Assembly: GCA_032871835.1 (NCBI GenBank)
Contig: CM065296.1
Span: 112,044,146-112,108,145 of the forward strand
DNA from: Dipteronia dyeriana
Lineage: Eukaryota; Streptophyta; Magnoliopsida; Sapindales; Sapindaceae
Direction: 5' to 3'
DNA length: 64,000 nucleotides
A program made the position numbers and the translations under genes. A model generated the notes under the pieces. The model saw only the letters and a list, made by a program, of their open reading frames with translations. It did no database searches and was not told the origin of the DNA. Shown in pieces: positions 33,401-44,536 of the stretch (positions are counted from its first letter, which is position 1; each line of letters opens with the position of its first letter).

Positions 33401-36400
33401 TAGGTTCTCGACTAGTAGCTAGACTGGGGTCAGGATCTGTGTGATTTTCACTGGATAAATCATTAAATAAAGTGGAGGGTTCAAGAGTTACCTTAGGAGC
33501 ATTTTCAACCTCAGAGTCTGATTGACGAACCGGTGATGGAGAAGAGGAAGGTTGTACTACCTGTATGAGAACTAACTCCCCCTGTTTCTCTTTCCCTTTA
33601 TTCCGTCTTTCATACTCTCAATGTTGGTTCTGTCTTTTCTGTGAGACTATCAGGAGTCTCACTTTCTGAAGATAGATTTTTTTCCTTGAAAGATTGACTT
33701 CTCAGACCAATGGGTATACCATTATCAGCAGTTTTAGGAGACTTCCCTTCATAGTTCAGATTCTCCCCCTGAAGAGAAGTCTTTGAGGTAAAGTATGCCT
33801 CATCCTCTCAGAATGTAACATCTTGTGACACAAATACCCTACGGGATGAAGGATGATAACATTTGTATCCTTTTTGTGAGCTAGAATATCCTATAAAAAC
33901 ACACTTAAGAGCACGTGGAAATAACTTTCCTCGATGAGGAGTATGGACATGTACATATACTACACATCCAAAAACCCAAGGAAGAATATGTAATGCAGAG
34001 TTAACATCATAGTAATGAGACAAGGATTGCAGTGGGGTTTGAAAAGATAGAACATTGGATGGCATATGATTAATGAGATATGCAACAGATAGTACTGCAT
34101 CACCCCAAAAAGATTTAGGCATATGCATTCCGAGCAGTAAAGATCGTGCAACCTCTAAGAGATGACGATTTTTACGCTCGGCAGTACCATTTTGTTGTGG
34201 GGTACGTGCACAAGATGTTTGGTGAAGAATACTGTTTTTCAAACAAAAACCTTTTACATTATGATTCAAATATTTATCAACATTATCTGAGCGTAAAACT
34301 TGAATTTTCTTATAAAATTGTGTGAGAATCATATGATAAATTTTTTGAAAAACATCACATACATCACTTTTATTTTTTAAAAGAAAAATCCAAGTCATAC
34401 GAGTACAATCATCAATAAATGTAACAAACCAACGCATACCAGGTATAAACACAACGTTAGATGGACCCCAAACATCATAATGAACAAGAGTGAAAGGCAT
34501 AGATCTTTTATTATTATTACCAGGAGGAAAAACAGTGCGATGATGTTTTGACATAACACATGTCTCACAGTGCATATTATTGTGCTCAATAGTTTTAAAC
34601 AACGAAGGAAATAAAAATTTGAGATATTCAAAAGAACATTGACCTAGACGCCTATGCCAAAGGAAAATATTACTCTCGTTGTCGGCTCTAACTTGTGCTA
34701 CTTTGTGAGGATGACTGGAAACACTATTTGCTGTAAAGTAGTACAACCCTCCTTTTTCCCTATCAGTTCCAATCGTCTCCTTGGTTGTGATGTCCTGAAA
34801 TACACAATGAGAATGCCAGAATGTCACAACACAATTTAGAGATTTAGTGATTTTACTGATTGAGAGTAAGTTGTTAGATAAAGTGGGCATATGTAAAACA
34901 AATGATAAATGTAAGGAAGGAGTTAGGGATATGGATCCAGCCCCATGAACCGGGGTGGGTGTACCATCAGCATATGACACATTATTTGTTTCGGTCGGAG
35001 TACGATGACTAAAGTTTTGTGAGTTAAAAGTCATGTGAACCGTTGCATCAGAATCAATTATCCAGGTATTATTGCTAGAAATTGTAGAAACACTGAAAGC
35101 AAAATGAAACGTACCTGAGTTGAGGAATTGAATTTTGGAATCACAAATATTACCCTGTGGAATGGATGAGTTGCTAGAGGAAGATGCAAGAGAGGCAGTT
35201 CCGGTCTTTGGAGGCCCTTTCTTCCTTTTTTCCAAGTACCAGTCAACATACCCATGCAATCTCCAGCAGACATCTCAGATATGATTCTTTTGTCCACAGT
35301 GAGTACATTTTTTGTCTCCTGAAACCCCTTTATTGATTAATAGAGCAGAGCTATCACTTACTTGTGGGGAAGCTAGCATAGTTGCTTGACGTTGCGCCTC
35401 ACGACGGATATAGGCAAATGCTCCTTCAATACTAGGAAATGGATCCATACGTAACACATCAGCTCGTACTTTGTCAAATTCAGGATCTAGTTCTGCAAGA
35501 AACATGTATACTCTTTGTTTTTCAATGTGATCATTCAGTCGAACCACATCTGTAGCATCAGTCATATCATTCGGGCAACGTTGATCTAACTCCTGCCAGA
35601 TCGTGTTCAATTCCCTGTAATACTCAGCAATAGGGCACCCAGATTGACGTATATGGAATGCTTTGCTGTTGAGTTCATAGATGATGAATTGATCTGCACC
35701 ATCATAATAGGTAAGAGCAACTGCTTCCCAAATGGCCTAAGCTGTAGGTAATTGAATAAACATCCCTATAATTTTAGGAGTCATAAATCCGAGGAGCCAT
35801 CCTTGCACAAGAGTATTATCAACCAACCATCGCCTATATGTGGGACTAATGGTGGCAGGCTTAACACATTCCCCTGTGAGAAAACCATATTTGTCTTTCC
35901 CAGCTACGAAGATTTCGATAAACTTGGACCATAAATGGTAGTTTGATCCATCCAATTTAATCTCAATCTTAGATGAGTTATCATGAGAATAAGTTTGAGG
36001 GAGTATTGGTGGTGGTGGTGGAATTATGTGACTAGATATGTCTGATTCTTCGTCACCATTGGCCATAGTAGTGGTAGTACAACAGTATCAACGGAAGCAA
36101 ATGAAATAAAAAATTGGACTTTTACTCTTCTTCTTTTTTTATTACAAAAAACAAAGATATTGGACGACTTGGGTCGCTGATGAAGGACTAAAAACGGAGA
36201 GATTGGGCAACTTGGGTCGCTAATGAAGGAGAAAGAAATCAGGTCGGGTTTGTGATGAAGAACAACCAGATCAGAGGCGACGTGGGTCGCTAGGTTAGGT
36301 CGGACACCTGCCGATCGACGAACGCCGGTGTTGAGAGACTAATCGGCGACGAGGGTCGGTGCAGGAGGAAGAACTAACGTGGATCGGGTCGGGTCGCGAT

Positions 36401-39400
36401 AGACTATGAACAGAGGACACCAAATACGTCTGGTAGGGCTGAAGACGATCGGTGTTGGGTTGGGAACGATCGGCAATGGGTTGAAGACGACCGTCAAGGT
36501 TGGTAAGAAGCCGGCGATAGTTATTCCGGTAAGACTCACCGGAAAACAATAGGTAGCAGTCCTATTGCTTTAGAGAGGAGAAAGAAAAAAAAAGGATAGA
36601 CAAAAAAAGGTAGAAGAATTTTTAGAAAAGTAGAATCAGAAAACCTAAATCCTTAGGCTCTGATATTTTTTGTTATATATTCTTCTCCATAATGGAGGTA
36701 ATTTATAGGGAGAAATACAATTAGGAATAGAGATACTATAGGAAGCAAATACCTACAAATAAGCTAATTGATTCTAATCAAATCAAATCAGATCAGTCAA
36801 TTATACAAGGTCAACTATACAATATTCCTAATTAATGATAATATTCTAACACTATACATACCTGTCCATTAGCTCATTGGAAATATAGCAATATGTGGTT
36901 TTAAGTTCACGTAATAGAGCATTAAAAGATAATAAATATGCTTTTTATTGGTGTTCGAAAAAGCGGCCTAGGCGGCCATTGCTGCCGCTATTTGGGCCAA
37001 ATCGGCCTTCCTAGGCAGCCTGCCAGTCGGCCTAGGCGGAGGAGTATTTTAAAAAAAAAACTGCCCCTTCAAAACGTTACCGTTTTTTGGGCTTCATTAA
37101 CAGTCCTTCTCCAAAAACAAACTCTTTCCAGTCGACCAGCCCCCCTCTCGCAACCAGCCCTCTCTCGTCTTCGTCGCTGCAGCCGCCGTCGCTAGCCCTT
37201 CGTTGCTGCTGTTGCTGGCCCTTCATCCGGTCGTCCTCGCTGGCTGCTCCAACAGCCGTCTTCTAGGGTTTGTAATCACTTTGTATTTTAGTTGTTTTAG
37301 GGTTTGGACTGGATTTTGATCGGTTTTTGTGGATTTGGACTGGATTTTGATTGAATTTGGTCATAACATGACTTGTATTGATTGATTTTTTATTTAGGAG
37401 AAAAACATTTTTTTTTTAAATCAAGCTACCGTCCGATTAGCCCCTAGCGCTTATTAGAACACTGCTTTTTATACCCCTTCATTGCTTTGTTTGTCCCATT
37501 TTCGGTACTTGTCTCCACTTTCTATTATGTTCTTGAGTAGTGAACTCCTTTCCACGCTGCTTTACTTCAAATGTGAAGTACTTTAGTTGAACTCATATCC
37601 TTGTTTTTCTTCTGTACTATCAGTTGAGCTCGCGGATGTCTTCTGTGACGTCACCAGCTGGAATTAATGCTAGGACACCTCCTAAAAAGCCTTCCATTGG
37701 CCAGAAGAAACCACTCGAGACACTTGGTTCTTCTCCACCTCAATCAAAGTAAGATAACCCTTTTCATTTTTTAACTAATTCTGAATCATTTGAATTTTTG
37801 GTTTAAACATTATTATACCGTCCACATTATAACTTATTGTATTACTTTTAACATATAAATATTCATGCAGTAAGAAGCAAAAAGCATCTGGGGCCTTTTT
37901 AGATCAAAGCATTGAACAACTTAATGATGTTACTGCTGTCAGCGGAGTTAATCTCAGGGTATTTTTTTTTTCGTTACCTAAGCTTATAAATTAAATTATT
38001 TACCAAATGGTGGTGTGCAGTGCCAATCATTTTATTTTAGATTGAGAATTTCTTAGTCAGTCTGACATTCTGCTGTCAAATAGGAAGAAGAAGAACAACT
38101 ATTTTCTGGGTCCAAGGAGGATAGTCGAGTTTCAGAAGCATCTCGAAGGGTTGTACAAGAAGAAGAAGAAAAGCTGATTTTGCAGAAAACTCCCTTGCAG
38201 AAAAAATTGGCTGAGATCAGTTAGTAGTCCGCGCATCCCTTTGTTTTGCATTCCATATATGCACGAAATTTCTGATTTACACAAGCAATATCTATCACAC
38301 AGCTTGATATCTTGTTTGTTTGTAATATGGCAGTGGCAAAATGTGGCGTGAAGAGTCTGAGCAATGACGTTGAGCGATGCTTGTCCTTAGTAAGATGCAA
38401 GCTACTTACTCATTCTATTATTGGGAAAATTACATAAACTTACCTTGAGGTTTACATAAAAGGCATAATATTCAACTTTTATGTAAAACTAAAAGTAAGT
38501 TTATTATATGTTTACACATATGCTTATGTAGCTGGAATTTTTAGTGTGTCGAGGAAAGACTGCGTGGAATACTATGTAATCTAATCAAAATGTCAAAACA
38601 GGTTAGTCTTTTTTTTTCTTTTCATTTTTTTAATTTTTTTTAATTTTTCAGGCTTATATTATTTTTTTTTCTGATTTATACATATTTTTTTTAGCGGGTT
38701 GATGCAGAGAAACCTAGGCACCGGACTATTATCACCTCTGATGTACGGCAACAAATTATGACAATGAACCGAACAGCTAAGGAAGAATGGGAGAAGAAGC
38801 AGGCCGAAGCTGAAAAGCTCCGAAAACTTAATGAAGTGTGTACTATGTGTGTGTTTAATATTGATCCATTGTGTAGTTAAATTATCCATTATGCCTATAC
38901 TAATACAAATGCATGCACAAAAAGAAGTAGACCTGCTATTCACACATATCCACATACAGTCAAAATGACACCATATACTCATTTGATATCATTGCATTTT
39001 CATTTAAGTTCTGTTCTTAAATTTCTTTGATGCAGCCTGAGGGTGATAATGGGGTTGATGGCGATAAGGAGAAAGATGATGGTCGTTCAAAAACAGTGAA
39101 GGTATTGAAGATAATTCTTTTTCAAAGCAAGCTCATCGACTGCTAATTCAAGTAAAAGAAATCTTGTATTTTATAACTTTCTGCTAGCTCTGCAGGTAAA
39201 CAAGGAGGAGGACGACAAAATGAGAACTAACGCTGCAAATGTTGCTGCTCGTGCTGCTGTTGGAGGAGATGACATGCTGTCTAAATGGCAGCTTATGGCT
39301 GAGCAAGCCCGGCAGAAACGTGAGGGAGGGGGGGATGCTGCATCTGGCAGTCAAGCAGGAAAAGATGTCAACCGCAAACCTTCATCAACATTTGGAAGAA

Positions 39401-40614
39401 ATATGAAGGATAATCAAGAAGCAGAGAGAAGAGGCCATGTAGCTCCTGTTGGTGCTGGTAAGTGCAATCCTGATATTAGTTTTCTTTTTTGCAAAAAGAA
39501 AAAAGAAAAGAAAAGAAAAGAAAAAGAAAACTTTTTAGCTGGTAATTTGTTACTCTAATTTACATATCTTTACTGCTACACTAGTCGAAGCTCAAATGAA
39601 GTGCAGGTAACTTGATATTTGGTGACTTTGCTTTTAAATTTCAGTTTCTACCATGGAATTCATAAATCACATTTCAGTCATACAAACACCATTGGTATTG
39701 ACTGAACTCTTTATTACAGAAATCAATCCTTGATATGAATGGAAAACCAGATAAATATAATATTGTAATGGTAATGCTAATTGCAGAATTTCATGCTACT
39801 ACTATTTAGTGTAAACAATGATTTTATGTGCAATGCCAGTGCTTTGTGATGCTTCCAACTAAGTATGATACTATGATTGTGAAACCATTCTTATTTATTT
39901 ATTTAATATTAATTTTATCATTCAAGATTAATTGGTTCCAGCATGAGGAAATTAATTCTTGGCTGCTAACAAATTCTTTTCCTTTGTCCTGAATCCAATT
40001 TCCATTTCCCCCGTCTCATATTTTCCTTTCTGTTTGTGCATGAGAGGATGTTTATTTCCTGCATGGCTGCATGTATGGTTATTAAATGAAAGTTCTTAAT
40101 TTTTCTTAGCAAAGGAATGCGGTGCCACTGGGATTGCTTCTTTGCTTGTTAGCAGGCAAAAATGCATCTCATCAAGAAAACTTCCCTGTAACATTTATTT
40201 ATTTATTTTACCGATACTAATGCTCTTATGCAAGTGTTCACAATTTTGTTTTTGGTGTAAAGATCATATTTCTTCCTTGAGACAATAGGGTCCAAAATAT
40301 CGATGCACAACTCCACTGATATCTTTTGATTTTATTTACTGGGGTTAGGGCCATCTCCGAATAAAAGTTTGTATATTAGTCGGTGATGTCTTTGTTCATT
40401 GTAGTTCTTTTGTGTCTCACCCTATTTTCTTTAAACAGGTGCTATCAGAAAATTTGGAAGGAACCAAGGTGGGGTTCCTCAAACTAGGGTGGCTCGTACA
40501 ATCTCTGTTAAGGATGTGGTTGCGGTTCTGGAAAGGGAACCCCAGATGTCTAAGTCAACTCTGATTTATCGCTTGTATGAAAAAATCCGGTCTGATGCTG
40601 CACCATCCGAATGA
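27499..40614 (+). CDS. TAF4: TAF4, TFIID subunit 4, 15 exons, 920 aa
   Basis: Exons: 27499-27537, 27635-27740, 29320-29849, 29947-30042, 30133-30672, 30750-31094, 37624-37748, 37871-37958, 38084-38219, 38334-38389, 38545-38601, 38695-38835, 39036-39101, 39196-39457, 40439-40614. All junctions are GT-AG and the total is 921 codons with stop. Seen: the plant TAF4 start [20 protein letters not shown]; an RST domain at about 185-257 ([20 protein letters not shown]); a long Gln/Ser/Pro-rich middle (258-590); and a C-terminal TAF4 domain from about 605 ([50 protein letters not shown]). Known: TAF4 pairs with TAF12 through its histone fold and stabilises the TFIID core at RNA polymerase II promoters. 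The RST domain binds transcription factors. Intron 6 is 6.5 kb because a copia element and a hAT-type element inserted there; the exons remain intact. Upstream, the long-TIR element ends about 270 bases from the ATG, so the promoter is short or lies in transposon DNA. Confidence 0.95.
27985..28245. repeat. GATATTTCC-rich inverted-repeat element in TAF4 intron 2
   Basis: The stretch is full of GGATATTTCC/GGAAATATCC words in both orientations, including the palindrome GGATATTTCCGGAAATATC near 28160. Similar words occur at 130-180. It is probably a small dispersed repeat; class unknown. Confidence 0.35.
31702..31728 (-). other. Expanded polypurine tract (C27/G27)
   Basis: A pure run of 27 C on the + strand, that is 27 G in element sense, exactly inside the copia 3' LTR. 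Polypurine tracts are usually about 10-15 bases, so this looks like slippage expansion. The length in a read-based assembly is uncertain. Confidence 0.7.
31966..36066 (-). pseudogene. Copia polyprotein, broken by stops and frameshifts
   Basis: Blocks in element order: 36066-35737 and 35610-35275, UBN2-type Gag ([20 protein letters not shown]) with the knuckle [10 protein letters not shown]; 35259-33808, protease and integrase; 33248-33003 and 32946-32629, reverse transcriptase; 32490-31966, RNase H. In the protease [11 protein letters not shown] the DSG motif reads DSD. The integrase keeps HRRLGQ, C..C (CETCVMSK), the catalytic Asp in HYDVWGP and RSDN, and Glu in [14 protein letters not shown] keeps [12 protein letters not shown] and YVDDMIVTG. 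RNase H keeps GYTDAGWAG and SSAEAEF. A stop separates the Gag halves, another follows the knuckle, and RT is broken near 33000 and 32629. It is inactive. Confidence 0.88.
36949..37464. mobile_element. hAT-type non-autonomous element, 516 bp, TAF4 intron 6
   Basis: The left end is TGGTGTTCGAAAAAGCGGCC and the right end is CTTATTAGAACACTG, short imperfect inverted ends. CTTTTTAT is duplicated at 36941-36948 and 37465-37472; the base before is G on both sides. The left arm is GC-rich (GGCCTAGGCGGCC words). No coding capacity of element type was seen. Confidence 0.8.
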
Positions 40615-41331
40615 TATATATCGAGCCCTATAATGTGATGCAGAAGCTCATAGCATTGCAGATAAGTCTGATAGCTGTATAGGATAGGCAATCTCAGCAG
40701 TTGATGAGAATCATGTCAATGATAAACATCTAGCTGATTTACAGTGAAATGGTGAGATACAGTGCAAATGATATCTCAGCGGGGGCACAATGGATTGGAA
40801 TTAGTTTGTTGGACAAAAAGATGTATCAAGTTCATTTTAATTCGGATAGTTTTGGATAGTTTTGTTTCTGGTTCATTCCATTTCTTATATTTGCTTCCTG
40901 ATTTAAATATTAGATTAAGTGAATTTAAATATATATGTTATATGGATTTTTTATTAGGCATGACAGGTCAGTGAAATGGGAAATATGGAAAGCAGCAGCA
41001 CTGTTACTCTGTTAGTCGAACATCTCCCGCAAAAATGTAGATTTTTTTTTGTTTTTTTGTTTTACTTTATCAATTTATCCACCTACCTATGCCGGGTGTT
41101 TTTTTGAAGCTTTTATTATTGGTAGGATTTAAACCGTTGATTTGGAAGATATTTATCCAAACTCAAGCATGTCAATTTACCGGTTGAATTAAGTCCCTAT
41201 AAGCAATTTAGGAAGTTATTTAAAAATAAAAAATAAAAAAAATTTAAGAACATTTTTATCTTAAAAAAATGGTTAACATTAGATAATGTTATCATGGCAT
41301 ACCATCGCAATATAAAATAATAACATGTGTT
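40615..41331. other. 3' flank of TAF4
   Basis: It should contain the TAF4 3' UTR. It is AT-rich with T runs at 41041-41060. No second gene was seen. Confidence 0.4.
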
Positions 41332-41562
41332 GGAGTTTATTTGGTTGGACTTTTAAAAAATCTCTATTTGTAGTAGATCTATTAGAAATATAGTTTTTTT
41401 AAAAATATATATAATTATTTGGTTGGTAGATTTTTTTTTTTAAAAAAAATGTCTATTTGTAGAAATACCTCCCTATATCTTTTTGTTTAGTAGAGATTTA
41501 AATTCTACTAGTTTTTACTCAATTTAAAATAGACAATCTTAAAAGCTCAATCAAATAACTCT
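41332..41562. mobile_element. Small MITE with about 35-bp inverted ends
   Basis: Left GGAGTTTATTTGGTTGGAC.. and right ..GCTCAATCAAATAACTCT are inverted counterparts for about 35 bases, continuing through a TTTTAAAAAATC/GATTGTCTATTT-type stretch. It has no coding content and no clear target duplication. Confidence 0.6.
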
Positions 41563-41619
41563 AAAAAACTTAAATAGAAATTGTAGACCTTCTAAGATAG
41601 TAGAAAACTCAACTAAAAG

Positions 41620-44100
41620 AGAGAAAACCAAAAGTAACCCTTCAAAACATTAAACTTTCGTTTTTAACAATATACGAAAGTATACAAAAGTTTAATTGTA
41701 AATTTCTTGAATGTCCTCGTATAAAAATTATCCTCAAACACACACACACACACACTCCTCTCTTCTCTCTTCTCTCTCCCTGTTCATCTCTCTCTCCTCT
41801 CTCTCTTTCCCCGCTCATCATCGCCAGACATCATCGCTTGGGCATGCACTGTCCGGTGAAGGTGTCGCTGAGCTGCCTGGGCTACGTCGAACCAGGGGGT
41901 GCACCGCTTGGTTTCCCTCCCTTCTCTCTCCCCGTTCCTCTCTCTCTTATCCTCTCTCTCCGCTGCTTTCTCTCTTTTCTCCTCTCTCTCTTCGTGAACC
42001 AAGAATAGCACCGTCAAAGCTTTCCCTTCGCCAGCGCTGTGATCTCCAGAAAAAAGAGAAAGAAGAACGTAATTTGAGGAAGAAGAGATTTTAGTCAAGA
42101 TTTCAAGTTTGCTTCAATTTCAAGTTTTTAGTCAAGATTTCAAGTTTGCTTCCAAATTTTAAGTTTCAACATTTTATGTTTCAAAATTTTAAATTTTTTG
42201 TCCACATTTCAAGTTTTTAAATAATAAACTTAAGTTCAGGGGTACTTTTATAATTTATGGATGTGCACTGAAATTTTCTTTAAAATATGATTATTAACAA
42301 GTGGAAATTGCTGGAAATGATCACATACAATATGGAAATTTTGTTTGTAACCATAAACGAAAATTTAATTGTTAATAACCACTTTTTTAAGAAATTACTT
42401 GAACGCCCTCATATAAAAATCATCCCCAAACATACACACACTCTTTTTCTCTCTCCTCTCCTCTCTCTCTCCCCCCGATCTCTCTCTCCCTGTCAAAACC
42501 AAACCGTCGTCGGAGTCGTTACAAATCATCATCGGCGTTGTCCCGTCTCTTGCGTCGTCGCTGGTGTCGTTCTGTCTCACTCACTGAACCTCTCATTCTC
42601 TCTACGTGACAGGGTTGTCATGCGTTGCTTGGCTTCGTGAACCAAGCAACATCGTCGTCGTGCTGTCTTGCTTCGCTGGGCTTCACGACCGTCCAACAGC
42701 GCCATTGAGCTCCCCCTCAACTGGTGATGTGATCTGCAGAAAAAAGAGGAAGAAAAACCTAAACATAATTTGAGAAAAAAGAAGAGGGGAAACATTTCTA
42801 GTTTCAACATTTCAATTTAGTCAAAATTTCAAGTTTCAACATTTCATGTTTTTAGACAATATTTCAAGTTTCAAGTTTTTAGTCGTGATTTCAAGTTTGG
42901 TTCCAGATTTTAGTCATGATTTCAAGTTTGCTTCTGGACTTTTAAAAATAAACTAGGTTCAGTGGTACTTTTATAATTTATGGACATGCACTGGATTTTT
43001 TAAAAAAATGTTTATTAACAATTAAAGTTTCAAAAGTGGTTACTAACGAAAGTTTAATATTTTCAATGACTATTTTTGGTTTTCTCTCTATTAACGATTA
43101 AACTTTAGTATGTGGTTAAAAACAAAAGAGAGAAAACAAAAAATAGTCATCGGAAACATTAAAATTTCATTAGTAATCACTTTTGAAATTTTAATTGTTA
43201 ATAACCATTTTTTTTATAAATAAAAAATCAGTATATGTCCTTAAATTATAAAAATACCCTTGAATTTAATTTTTGCTTAAAAACTGGAAGCAAACTTGAA
43301 ATAATGACTAAAATCTGGAACCAACCTTGAAATCACGACTAAAGACTAAAAACTAAAAAATTGAACCTTGAAATCTTGTCTAAAAACATGAAATCTTGAA
43401 ACTTGAAATCTTGACTAAATTAGAATGTTGAAACTTGAAACTTGAAACTTTGACTAAATTGAAATGTTCTGGATTTCTAGGTTTTTCATTTTATCTTGAA
43501 ACTTGAAATCTTGACTAAATTAAAATGTTGAAACTTGAAATCTTGACTAAATTAAAATGTTGAAACTTAAAATCTTAACTAAATTAAAATGTCAAAACTT
43601 GAAATCTTGACTAAATTGAAATGTTAAAACTTGAAATGTTCTGGGTTTCTAGGTTTTTAGGTTTTTCGTTTTCTTCCCCTTTTTTTGGCAAATCACATCA
43701 ATGGCGGAGGGGGAGTTGGACGACGTTGTTGGATGGTCGTGAAGCCCAAGCGACGGCACGCCGATGATGTCACGTGAGAGAGAGGAGAGAGAGGTGTAAG
43801 GAGAGAGAAAAAGAGGTTAGGTGAGAGAGATAGGAGGTCGGCGATTATTCGTCGGCCTTCGCGACGGTGCAGGTAACATTTCACCGGCACATCACCCGAC
43901 GGGGAGAGAGAGTGTGTGTTTAGGGATGGTTTTTATATGAGGACACTCAAGTAATTTCTAAAAAAAATAGTTATTAATGAATAAATTTTCATTTGTTGTT
44001 AAAAACGAATTTTCTATGTTATATGTGGTTAGTTTTAGCAATTTCCACTAAAGCAAATTTCCAAGTTATATGTGGTTATTTTTAGGAGTTTTCACTATAA
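41620..44100. repeat. Cluster of long-inverted-repeat elements
   Basis: Three related arms are visible. Arm A (about 41620-42260) and arm B (about 42290-42960) are in direct orientation, and arm C (about 43080-44060) is inverted. In arms A and B, CCTC(A/G)TATAAAAAT(C/T)ATCC is followed by (CA)n and (CT)n. Arm C ends with the reverse complement of this near 43900-43960, then GTGGTTA and a GTGGAAATTGC-type match. A second palindromic junction lies at about 43060-43140 (TTTTGGTTTTCTCTC against AGAGAGAAAAC). Both B-C and A-C pairs look like elements with very long inverted ends. The CT-rich parts give meaningless open frames. Confidence 0.55.
43360..43645. repeat. Tandem repeat of about 30 bp (GAAATCTTGACTAAATT)
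   Basis: The phrase CTTGAAATCTTGACTAAATT, then (A/G)AAATGTTGAAA, recurs about seven times with small changes. A looser inverted-orientation version is present in arm B (TTTCAAGTTT words at 42790-42930). Confidence 0.65.
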
Positions 44101-44361
44101 TTTAAAGGCAACTAAAAGTTTATCGGAAAGAGAAAATATTTATTATAAATATATATTTATTGTATGGGTAGTGTTAACTTATCCCTAAGGGTGCGTTTGA
44201 CACGAAGGCGGGACGGGACAAGGCGGGACGAGAAATGACAGGATAGGACATGATATACTGTTCTATATTGTGTTTAGAAAGTCTGAGACAGAACTATTAA
44301 CTGTACTGTTATATGTTTGGTATGGCTGAAACATAACGGGATTAGAGGTTCAAATGACATG

Positions 44362-44381
44362 AGTATATATATATATAACAC

Positions 44382-44418
<37 letters not shown>

Positions 44419-44535
44419 TGATATTATTATATATTAATATAGAATATTACATGTAATAATAATAATAATAATATAATATATATATATATATATATTATTA
44501 ATATATATACACGTATTCTATATATATATAATCGA
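44362..44535. repeat. TA-rich microsatellite left of pararetrovirus copy 2
   Basis: Long runs of (TA)n broken by (AAT)n at about 44457-44472. The pararetrovirus sequence starts directly after it. Confidence 0.85.
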
Positions 44536-44536
44536 A

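Larger units (their letters stand above)
31520..36851 (-). mobile_element. Ty1/copia LTR retrotransposon, antisense in TAF4 intron 6
   Basis: The LTRs are short: 5' LTR 36851-36671 and 3' LTR 31701-31520 in element orientation, about 181 bp each and very similar. They begin TGTTAG and end ATATAACA. TATCAGAGCC, part of the usual initiator tRNA-Met site, follows the 5' LTR. A polypurine tract expanded to 27 G (minus strand, 31702-31728) precedes the 3' LTR. The order Gag-PR-INT-RT-RNase H is that of copia. The flanks do not show an adjacent 5-bp duplication: CTATA follows 36851, while the nearest CTATA on the other side is 16 bases from the LTR edge. Confidence 0.88.
31095..37623 (+). other. 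TAF4 intron 6, expanded by two insertions
   Basis: Donor GTAAGA at 31095 and acceptor CTATCAG ending at 37623. The native intron is only about 700 bases: 31095-31519, 36852-36940 and 37473-37623. The rest is an antisense copia element (31520-36851) and a hAT-type element (36949-37464). The reading frame stays in phase 0 across it. Confidence 0.9.

Noticed and set aside
41711..42810. Ser/Leu- and Arg/Glu-rich open frames
   Set aside because: They come from CT-rich microsatellite and long-inverted-repeat arms, are present on both strands, and lack conserved motifs.
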